From NCBI GenBank assembly GCA_965247615.1, contig OZ252022.1, positions 930,001 through 994,000 on the forward strand: a stretch of 64,000 bases of DNA. Reading direction: 5' to 3'. This document shows positions 16,458-27,000 of the stretch, in pieces; within the stretch, counting starts at the first letter, position 1; every line of letters begins with the position of its first letter. Source of the DNA: G965197715 sp965247615 (lineage in GTDB: Bacteria > Chloroflexota > Dehalococcoidia > Lucifugimonadales > UBA1127). A program made the translations under genes and the position numbers. A model generated the notes under the pieces. That model ran no database searches. It saw only the letters and a program-made list of their open reading frames with translations, and was not told where the DNA came from.

Positions 16458-17684
16458 ATGCCGAATATGTTCATGTTGAAGGTACGGTCCCGTGTTGCCG
16501 ATGTTCCAGGTGCGGTCTGGGTGCTGACCAGATCGCTCTTTTTTGTGACAGTCATGCTCGCGCTGCTGGTCTCTGCAGGCGTCGCCTACGCACAGGGCAC
16601 GCCCACCGTGCCGACCATCGAGTCCGTCGCCGTCACGTCCGGTCCCGGTGAGGACGGCGGCTACGCCATTGACGACGAAGTCCAGATCGGGCTGACCTTC
16701 AGCGAGGCAGTGACGGTCACCGGCGCCCCACAGCTCACCCTCGACGTGGGAGGCCAGAGCCGTACGGCCGAATACTCCGAAGGCAGCGCCACCACCCAGC
16801 TGCTGTTCACCTACACCGTCGCCTCGGGCGATGAGGACACGGACGGCATCGCCGTGGTTGCCAACAGCCTGGCCCTCAACGGCGGCGGCATCCGCGCCGG
16901 CGCCACCAACGCCACGCTGACCCACGCCGCTCTCCAGGCCAACGACCACAAGGTGGACGGCATCGCTCCCACGGTGACGGTGGGCGGGGAGACCAGGACC
17001 TACGTTCCCCCAGACCGTCAGTTCAGCGTCATCTTCTACTTCAGCGAGAAGGTCTACGGCATTACCGACGCCGAGATAACGGTCACCAACGGCGAGCCTC
17101 ACGACGTGCGGGCCATGGGCGGCAACGACACGTGGCCCAAGTACACTCGCTGGGACGTGATCATCCAGCCCGCAGCGGAGGGGCCGATAACCGTGACCCT
17201 GGAGGCGGGCGCTGGCGCCGACGCCTACGGGAATGAAAACACCGCTCCCGACAGCGCCCTGGAAGTAATAGCCGCCGACCCGGTGACGGTGGAGGTGAAC
17301 CGGACCAACTCCGGCTTTGCCGAGGGCGGCAACGCGGAGTTCACGGTCACCCGCTCCAGGGACAACGGAGCCATTCCTGTGCTCCTGTCCGTGGCCCAGA
17401 CCGGAGATCTCCTGTCCGGCGCCGTGGAGGTCTATCCGCATGCGGACCCGAACAATCCCGACGAACCGTTGACGCCACAGGAGTTTACCTTCACGGAAAC
17501 CCCCGTTCAACCTGAACGTAACCTTCGCGGCCGGCGAGACCAGCAAGCGCATTGCCGTCCTGACCGAAGACGACTACAGGGACGAGGACGACGGCACGGT
17601 CACACTGTCGGTTCCCGCCAAGGCCGACCAGTACAAGTACATACCGGGCCTTGCCTCCTCCGCGTCCGCCGATGTGCGCGATAA
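16458..17684 (+). CDS. Giant protein segment 1: signal peptide and N-terminal modules
   Basis: The segment starts with a typical signal peptide (LFFVTVMLALLVSAGVAYAQG, cleavage after AYA near residue 45). Residues about 50-160 form a SwmB/invasin-like module (IESVAVTSGPGEDGGYAIDDEVQIGLTFSEAVTVTG), 165-270 an Ig-like module with FSVIFYFSEKVYGITDAEITVTNG, and 275-345 the opening of a Calx-beta domain (VTVEVNRTNSGFAEGGNAEFTVTRSRDNG). Genuine sequence stops near residue 348; the last 60 residues (Arg-rich) are read out of frame after the C-tract slip. The ATG lacks a strong ribosome-binding site, which fits coupling to marR 10 bp upstream. Confidence 0.8.
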   Translation: MPNMFMLKVRSRVADVPGAVWVLTRSLFFVTVMLALLVSAGVAYAQGTPTVPTIESVAVTSGPGEDGGYAIDDEVQIGLTFSEAVTVTGAPQLTLDVGGQSRTAEYSEGSATTQLLFTYTVASGDEDTDGIAVVANSLALNGGGIRAGATNATLTHAALQANDHKVDGIAPTVTVGGETRTYVPPDRQFSVIFYFSEKVYGITDAEITVTNGEPHDVRAMGGNDTWPKYTRWDVIIQPAAEGPITVTLEAGAGADAYGNENTAPDSALEVIAADPVTVEVNRTNSGFAEGGNAEFTVTRSRDNGAIPVLLSVAQTGDLLSGAVEVYPHADPNNPDEPLTPQEFTFTETPVQPERNLRGRRDQQAHCRPDRRRLQGRGRRHGHTVGSRQGRPVQVHTGPCLLRVRRCAR

Positions 17685-18054
17685 CGACGTGCCTGCAGCG
17701 GTTTCCCTGTACTGGACACCTCCCACCCACCCTTACGACACTTCTGCCAGACTGGACACGGCGCTGGAGGGCGGCAGCATAGACCTGGCGGTGTACGGAG
17801 TCGCTAGGGGCGAACCGCTGCAGGTGACCCTCGCGGTCACGGAGGTGGGCAGCTATCTGGACCTCGATGGCGAAGGGGCAGAAGGCTACGAGGACCTGGG
17901 AAACGGTAAGCTGCGGGTCACGCTCCCGGTGGGTCTGCTCATCGAGAGTGTGTCCATCCCCCTGGTGGAAAACGCCTTAAGGGAGGCCGACGGTTCCGTT
18001 ACCATCACCATGGAGCCCGACCCCGGGAGGAGTTACACTCCCAGCGTAGGCTAG
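17674..18054 (+). CDS. Giant protein segment 2: Calx-beta module
   Basis: This frame is the in-frame continuation of segment 1 and is open from about 17503. It includes FAAGETSKRIAVLTEDDYRDEDDGTVTLSV, the second half of a Calx-beta domain, then a DND boundary and the next module (AALEGGSIDLAVYGVARGEPLQVTL-type start, later NALREADGSVTITMEPDPG). It ends at the TAG at 18052. It has no start site of its own. Confidence 0.7.
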   Translation: MRDNDVPAAVSLYWTPPTHPYDTSARLDTALEGGSIDLAVYGVARGEPLQVTLAVTEVGSYLDLDGEGAEGYEDLGNGKLRVTLPVGLLIESVSIPLVENALREADGSVTITMEPDPGRSYTPSVG

Positions 18055-18099
18055 GGCACGCTCACCGTCCCCGTCAAGGACAACGATACCCCTTCCACG

Positions 18100-21000
18100 G
18101 TGTCCATTTCCGCACCGGACAGCATCACCGAGGGCGGACCGTTGTCCTACACGCTGACGCGCACCTGGGACCCGGGGCAGGGCCGAGGGGAACTATCCGT
18201 AAACGTACAGCTGGCGCAGACCGGTGACTACATCACCTGGCCCGCGGCGCACCAGCCCGACGCTGACGGCCCGGTCACCATACCAGTAACCATTGCGGCC
18301 GACTCCCTGACCGCCACCCTCACCCTGGAGACCGTGGACGACGAGGAATCGGAGGCTGACGGCTCGGTTACCGCCACCATCCTTGCTGATGCCGACGGCA
18401 GCTACGTGACGGGCACCAACAGCGACCACACCACCAAACTGCTGGACAATGATCCTCCGATTATCTCTGTCGCGGCAGTCTCCGCCGAGGTCACCGAAGG
18501 GACCGACGCCCAGTTCCGCTTTAGCAGGATGGGCAACACCCGCGTCGCCACCCGCGTTGGCCTCTACGTGGGCGGTCTGCCGAAGATTATGACCGACGCC
18601 ACCGAGGTCACAGTCCTGACCAGCCAGGATAATACGGTGCAATTTTACGGCGCCTGGGTTGACTACATCCTGGAGTTCGCGGCGGGCGAAACTGAGAAAA
18701 CCCTCACCCTCACCACCGAGGCCGACAGCGTCAACGAGGGCGATGGCTGGCTCGGCGTCAGGATCGTCCGGCGGGTCGCCAACCCCTTCAGCATCGGGAC
18801 CGGCTATGCTCAGGCGCTGGTCAAGGACGACGACATCCCCACCGTGAGCCTGACCCAGCCGGTCGGCCCCACCGGATTGACGCTTTCTGCGGACGGCACG
18901 ACCTGGGAAGGGCAGATTGTAGAGGGGGGCGAGTTCACCTATAGCTCGGTCTGCACAGGCGTTACCGAGTTCTCCGAAGACCAGCGAAACAACCTGGTCC
19001 CGTTGTCAATGTCGGTCCTGTATTCGGACCATCCGGCCTTTTATGGCGAGGAAGCCCAGGACCGGTTGGGGAACAACCAGGCCGGTGTCCGTAGCGTGGG
19101 CGCGGACTGCGTCGGCACCACGGTCACGAATGCGGTCCGGAATTTGTTTGTAGGACCGGAAAACGGTGTGCTCGAAATCGAGCTGCTGCCTCAAAGCGAG
19201 CTCGTCGTGAAGGGTTCGCCATCGGGCGCGGTGCATCCAAAAGTGTTCGCCGAATTTATAACGAAGTACGAAGATGCTGCGACGGCAGCACAGGCCGCTG
19301 GCACGTTGATCACCCAAAAGGGCCTCTTCCACCCCATCCAGCTGGGATACTACTACCGGGCTTTCGCTTGCAATGAAACCGACGATCGGTACTGCCCCAA
19401 ATATCTGGTGGGAACGGTCAACAAGATCCGCCTTACTGTTATGAACCGGGACCCGGTAGTACTCATCAAGGCCGAGAACAGCGAGGTCGAGGAGGGGCAG
19501 CCGGCGCGCTTCGTGGTGGAGCGCATGTGGAGCAAGGATTTGCTCGCCCTTCAGGCTCCACATTCGACCACCGTTGTGGCACTGCGCGCTTCGCAGAACG
19601 GGCAGTACATAGCCGGCGTCCTGCTCACCGAGATTACCTTCGGCCAGAACGAGACCCGTAAGGTCATTGAACTCCAGACCGTGGGCGACGAGGCCTTTGG
19701 CGACGACGGGTCGGTGACCATCGAACTGCTGCCCGACACTACCGGCGACGGCGTGAACCTGCAAGGAAAGTACACAACCTGGGAGAACTGGGTGGGCCAC
19801 ACCCCGGAGGGGGGCAGGTCCGACCGGGCCACCGTCACCATCACCAATAACGACGACAAGCCCGGCATCAGCATCGCCCCGGCGTCGGCGTCGGAGGGCG
19901 ACTCGGGCAGCACCAACATGACCTTCACGGTGACGCTGGCCAAAGCCGTTACCGAGGCGGTAACGGTTAACTATGCCACCTCCGACGGCACGGCCACCGC
20001 CGGACAAGACTACACCGCTGTAAGCAACGGCTCGGTGACCATTGTTGCCGGCAACACCACCGCCCCGGTCACCGTGCCGGTGACCGGGGATGAGACCGAC
20101 GAGCTCGACGAGACCTTCAATGTCACCATATCCCTGCCTTCAGATACCACCGCAGCAGCCATCACCGCCGCCGCCGCCGGCACCATCCTGGATGACGACC
20201 CTGCTGTGGTCACCGTCGCCCCCAAGAAGTCCCCGGTAACCGAGGGGGAGGAAGTCGTCTTCGTGCTGACCCGGACGGGGGTGACGGACGAAGAGCTGTC
20301 CATGCTGGTAGACCTCGAAGACCCCGCACGCAGGCGCCTGATGATCGCCAAGTTCGATGCCGACGCCGTCACCACCGAGTTATCCGTTGCAACTGAGAAC
20401 AACGACCTGGTGGACTACCCTTCGGAGCGCGACTACACCATTCACCTGTACGGCGACGGATATTTTGGGGACAGGGATGACGAGCGCTACACTCCGGGAG
20501 ACCCGGACGAGGCCACGGTTACCGTTCAGGACAACGACACCCTGGTCGTGGTCACCGTTGAGCCGGTTAAGGAGGTTGTCGGCGCGGGTGAAAGCGTGCA
20601 GTTCCGGTTCCGGCGCACCGGGTCGATCACTGGGGCGCTGACCATCAGCTTCCAGGGCTTTGAGCACTCTTCCAGCGTTGATGCGACGCTCGCTGACGCC
20701 TCCGTCACCTTTCTTGCGGACAACGACACGGTCGTCTACACCAATGATGTGACATCCAGCGGCACAGTCAACCCCATCTCCCGGGCCCACACCGTGCTCA
20801 TCTACGGCGACACCGGTCGCGGGGGGCTCCACCGCTCGTGGATTGCCGGGGACCCCAACCGGGCCACGGTGGTCGTCGCCGTCGATGCACTCGGCCCCAT
20901 GCCCGTGACCGCCAGCTACCCCAGCCGCGTGGCGGCTGCCGAATCGGTCAGCGTGGAATACACGGTCACAAACTTGGGCACGAGGGCGCTCCTCGGATCC

Positions 21001-24000
21001 GAAAATCGCGTATCGGATGGCACCCGGATTTCCACCACCCCGGACAGGGGTAACTGCGCTATCACGGATGAAATCCCGGCGGGGGAATCCAGGACATGCT
21101 CGGCTTCTTTCACGGTAACCAATCAGGACGTGACAAATGGCAAGATAGTGTTCAACGCCACCGCAAGAAATCTCCACAAATCCTCCACCTTGAGTGTCTA
21201 CATCAGGGTCGCGCAGCCCGTTGAGTTCGGCTTCACCACCGCCGACACTCTGGAGGTCACGGAGGGTCCTGATGTTACGGCAACCCTGCCAGTCACCCGG
21301 ACAGGCCGGCTGGATGAGGCGGTCACGGTGGCCTATCGGCTTCGGTCGCATGAGAATAAACCGGCTACCCCGGGCGAGGACTTCACGGACCCTTCCAGCA
21401 CGCCGGGCCTCCTCACCTTCCCGGCAAACGTGACGTCAGCCAACATCGTCATCAACATCACACTGGACCAGATTGACGAGGAACGGGAACGGTTCCGGGT
21501 GGTCCTCGTCCCGTTAACGGACGGCACGATAACGGAAGGGAAGGAGTCGCGCGTTGTCCTCATCAAAGACGAACACCAGGAAAACGATCCCTACCGGCCC
21601 ACGGCGAGCCTGCAACTGGTCAGCAGCGGACCGGTGCCGGAGAACGAGGGGCCGGTGGAGTTCGCCATCGTCCTCGACCGGGTATGGGGCAGGGAAGGTC
21701 GGTACGAGGTAGAAGTGCTCCTCGACCAACTGACGGCAACCCCGGGGTTAGCATTGATCGGCAAAAAGGGGGACTTTGAGTACCCCGGCATCGTTATTGC
21801 ACGCATACCGGCGGGCCAGACCAGGTTTGAATTCTCCGTACCTTTATATGACGACGACGTGCGGGAGGAGGACGAGACCTTCCAACTACAGTTGAGTAGC
21901 TCTTACGACGATAGTTTTAGAACGATTGGCACGTCCAACAAGGCCTTGGCCACCATCGCCGACGACGATCGTATCCCGCCCACCGAGGTGGAGCTGTCCC
22001 TTTCCCACAACGGCAGCGCCCTGGAATCGGTGCCCGAGGGCTCCACCCTGCAGGACATTACGGTCACCGCGTCATTCCCCCAGATACGCTGGCCAGGAGA
22101 CGCATCCAACGCCCCCCTGCGCCCGGCAGACCCGCGGGATGTGGACACCACGGTGCGGGTCCAGTTTGACCCCAACTCCGGCGCCACCCACGCTGCCGGC
22201 CTTGACGACTTCGCACCCCTAAAGGTGGAGGACGACCAGGACGCCTTCCAGGAAGTCGAGTCCTTCGACATAGTGATCCCAGCCGGTCAGACCAGCGGTA
22301 CCGTCACGTTGCGGTTCAGGCCGGTGAATGACGACGTCGACGAGGAGGACGAGACGGTTACCTTGCTGGGCTCGGAGCTGGTCGCCGGCAACCCGGAGGA
22401 CACCCTGCCCGTCAGGTCCGCCTCCTTCACCATCATCGACGATGACACCAGGGGCATAACCGTTTCACCATCGAGCGCCCTGATGGGCCTTTCCCTGGTA
22501 GAAGGCGGAGAGCCGGGAACCTACTCCCTGGTCCTGGACTCCCAGCCCGCAGACACGGTGTTCATCACCCTGGCCGGCAATCAGGGTGGCTTCCTCAGGC
22601 TCGCGCCTGACACCCTCACTTTCACCACCTCCGACTGGGCCACGCCGCAGACGGTATCGGTTATGGCTCTGGATGACGGGATAGGCGGCGGCGTGGGCAC
22701 TCAAGACATGGTCACCCATCAGGTTTCGGGAGGCGATTACGGCAGCGTGACGGCGCCGGACATCTCGACGCTCATCGAAGACACCACCAAGGCTTTCGTA
22801 TACCTGGAAGGCGGGCAGGCCTCCGAGTCCGACGGCTACGTCGAGTTCACGGTAACCGTCCGGCCAATCCTGCGCATGACTCCCGTCCTGGTCCGGTACG
22901 TCACCGTGGACGGCACAGCCATAGCCGGATCGGACTACACCCGGGAGGTGGAAACCGGCCAGACCTACAAGATACTTAACATCCCGGCAGGCCGGAGCAG
23001 CGGCGCCATTCGCATACCCATCACTGACGACCAGGTTTATGAATCTGCCGACGAGACCTTTACCCTGCACCTGACCAACCACAACGACAAGGCATTGCTG
23101 GACGGAGAGGCGACATCCCTGACAGCCACAGGCACCATCGCTGACGACGACCCGACGCCAGTGGTAAGCGTGGCGGGCCCCGCCGGAGAGGTGAGCTACG
23201 TTTCCGAGAACGTAAAGGATCCGGTCACCTTCACGCTAACGCTAATGGGTCAGAGCGCGGGTGATGTAACCGTGGATTACGCCACCGGCGAGGCAGGGCT
23301 TCTGGGCCTGCTCACAGCCCGGCAGGGCCCGGCCGGGGCCACCGAGAACGAGGACTACGCTGGTACTTCGTGTTCCGTCACTTTCACTTCCGGGCAGACG
23401 ACCAAGACCGTCACCGTCCAAGTGACCAACGACGACGGGAGCGAGGAGACCGAGTTCTTTGGCTTCAAGATCAGCGCGCCCCAAGGCGCGGACCTCAGGG
23501 GCCAGCGGTCCGAGGATGTGGCCGACGTGGGTCTCGTGGACGACGACGCGCGGGGAGTGACCATCGATCCCACCTCCATTAGCCTGGACGAGCCGGCGTC
23601 CGCGGAGACCGCGGTGGCCGGCGCGTACACCGTGAATCTGAATTCCAAGCCCACGGACACCGTCACTGTCACTATCGGCGGCAGTGACCCGGCAGTGTCG
23701 TTGTCGGGCGACACCCTGACCAACAACCAGTTGACCTTTACCACCATCAACTGGAACACGGCGCAGACGATCACCGTCACGCCGGTCAAGGACGACAACG
23801 CAGTCGGCGAGACGATCACTCTGACTCACATGCTGTCCGGCGGCGACTACGCCGGGATTGCGGCGGACAGCGTAACGGTCAACTTGACCGATAGCGATGC
23901 TAGGAACATGGTCTTATCCAAGCAGTCCCTCACTGTGACCGAGGGGGACGCCACCGGCGTCCGCTACACCGTCAAGCTGGCCGCCCAGCCCTCCGACACC

Positions 24001-27000
24001 GTCACTGTCACCATCTCAGGACACGAAGGCGCCGACCTGACGCTGAGTGGGACGACGCTGACCAACAACCAGTTGACCTTCACCACCACCAACTGGGGCA
24101 CGGCGCAGACCGTCACGGTTAAGGCGGGCGACGACGACAACGCCGACGACGAGTCGGAGACTCTAGCGCACACCGCCTTCGGCGGAGACTACGTCAACGT
24201 CACCAAGGACCTGCCGGTGACGGTCACCGACGACGACGAGCCGGCCGTCGTGCTCAGCGAGACGGACCTCACCGTGACGGAGGGAGACGCTGCGGGGTCG
24301 AGCTACACCGTCAAGCTGGCCACCGAGCCGACGGGCGAGGTCATCGTGACCGTCTCCGGACATGCTGGCACGGACCTGACGCTGGACAAGACGACGCTGA
24401 CCTTCACGGTGGACAACTGGGACGATGCGCAGACGGTGACGGTCAAGGCGAGCCAGGACAACGACGCCGCCAACGACACCGCGACGCTGACGCACACCGC
24501 CTCGGGCGGGGACTACGCCGGCATAACCGCCGACCTGCCGGTGACGGTCACCGACGACGACACGGCGGGTGTGGTGCTCAGCGAGACGGACCTCACCGTG
24601 ACGGAGGGAGACGCTGCGGGGTCGAGCTACACCGTCAAGCTGGCCACCGAGCCGACGGGCGAGGTCACCGTGACCGTCTCCGGACATGCTGGCACGGACC
24701 TGACGCTGGACAAGACGACGCTGACCTTCACGGTGGACAACTGGGACACGGCGCAGACGGTGACGGTCGAGGGGGGCGAGGACGGCGACGGGGCCAACGA
24801 CACCGCGACGCTGACGCACACCGCCTCGGGCGGGGGCTACGCCAACATAACCGCCGACCTGCCGGTGACGGTCACCGACGACGACACGGCGGTGACGGTG
24901 CAGTTCGGGGCGGATGCGTACACGGTCTCAGAGGGCAGTACGGCCACCATCACCGTCACCCTGAACGCGGACCCGGAGCGCACAGTGGTCATTCCCCTGG
25001 TCGCCACCGGACAGGTCGGGGCGACCACCGATGACTACTCCGGCGTCCCCGAGGATTTGACCATCAACGCCGGCGAGACGTCGAAGACCTTCGAATTCAT
25101 GGCGACGGCGGACGACACCTCCGACACGGGCGAGAGCGTCAAGATCAGCTTCGGCGCTAGCCTGCCGTCCCGGGTGACCGAGGGAACTCCGAATGAGGCT
25201 ACGGTGACCATCAAACAGGTGTCCACGCAGTTCGACCTGGACTGCGCAGGGACCGCTGTGGTGTGGTGCGCCGACGTGGGGTTCTCCGACCAGACCGCCG
25301 AGAACTGGGGCTGGGCATATCTGCGGTACGGTGAGGGTTTGGACCCGGAGGCCAGCCTGAGCGATGACGATTTCCAGTTCCGGGCCGTGGACTACACCGT
25401 CTTGAGCATGGAATTGCGGCCGGGGACCCACCCGGTCATGCCCAATGGATGGAGCCGGTGGCAGCAGGGCTCCTCGAGTTTCCGAATAGTCATCAACTGG
25501 GGCCCTAGCTCGCTGTGGGACCCATCGGAGGAGCACTACCGGGATTGGGTCCTGCACGTGGACGGGCTGGAGCTCCCGTTCAAGGACGCCTTTGTGTTTG
25601 GGGACGACTTCACGTGGGTGGGGGCGGAGTTCCAGCAGATCTTCAACGACTGGATCCCATCGACGGTGACCAAGATAGGCATCAAGGAGGTGGCGGCGGC
25701 CGATCAGGGCACCAATCCGCTGCTGCCATGGGCGCCGATGCAGGTGGATGCATCGCCCGAAGGACCCAACCGGCTCCGGATAAATTGGGCCAAGCCGGCC
25801 TGGTACACTCCCGGACTGCCCGATCCAACCAAATATATCGTCCAGTGGAAGCTGGCGTCGGCAAGCTGGAGCGATAGCGCCACCGTGGCGCAGCGGGAGG
25901 TGGTAAGCAGCTCCAATTTCCCCTCGTTGAACATAGACGGTCTGACCGCAGACGCGCTCTACTCGGTGCGCGTCATCGCCGGCAACGATGCCGGCGACGG
26001 TCCGCCCTCCGAGGAAACACTGGGCCGGCCGCAGGACGTCGTCACATGGCTGCTTGCCAAGACGGTGAATGGTCGGACGCTGACGCTGCGCTTCAGCGAG
26101 CAGCTGGACAGGAACGCAGTGCCGGCGGCGACCGCCTTCGTGGTCATGGCCGACGGGGGACTGATCGCGGTCGATTCCGTGGCAATCAGCGGCGAAGAGG
26201 TCACCCTCACCCTGAACCGGGCCGTAACGGCCGCCAACTCCGTCCTGGTGCGCTACGACAAGTCCACCGATCCGTCGGCAGTGTTCCTGCGAGACACCGG
26301 CGGCAACCACGTGCAAATCCCCCGGCATTTCGAGTTGCTGCGCACCGTGAACGTGACACCCCAATCGTCGGTGCAGCCGCTGACCGCGCAATTCACCAAC
26401 ATGCCGGTCTCCCACGACGGCGCGACCCGTTTCACCTTCGACATCGAATTCAGCGAGCCGGTCTGGATCGGAGATGGGTTGGCCAGGGAAGACATGCTGG
26501 AGATCACGGGAGGCACAGTGATCAGCGCGCCCTGGAAGGACCGGCGCACGGATAAAGTGACCGTCCATGTCCGGCCTGACACCCGGGGCGACATCGTCAT
26601 TGTCCTGCCCGGCAACCGGGTCTGCGCAGGGATAATTGGCTCCGGCGACCCACCGGATGACCCGGTCGCGGGCGCTCCATGCGCCATCGGAAACCGGGTG
26701 CTGACCAACGAGCCCACCGCGACGATTCCGGGCCCTTTGTCATCGGGGCATCAGGTGGTGGAGAACACCCCGGCCGAAGGTGAGCCGAGGATCAACGGTA
26801 TCCCGGAGTTAGGGCAGACGCTGTCGGCCGACACCACGGCCATTGCGGACGCCGACGGCCTCGAGAACGCTGTCTTCCAGTACCAGTGGCTGGCGGAAGA
26901 CGCGGGTATCCCCGGAGCCACCGGGTCAACGTACACCCTGACTTCCGGAGACGTGGGCAAGGCCATCAGGGTGAGGGTGTCCTTCACCGACGACGGGGGC

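Noticed and set aside
18052..18054. TAG as a pyrrolysine codon
   Set aside because: No pylTSBCD genes in view, a single amber codon in a beta-sandwich strand, and a separate frameshift in the same gene make mutation or error more likely.
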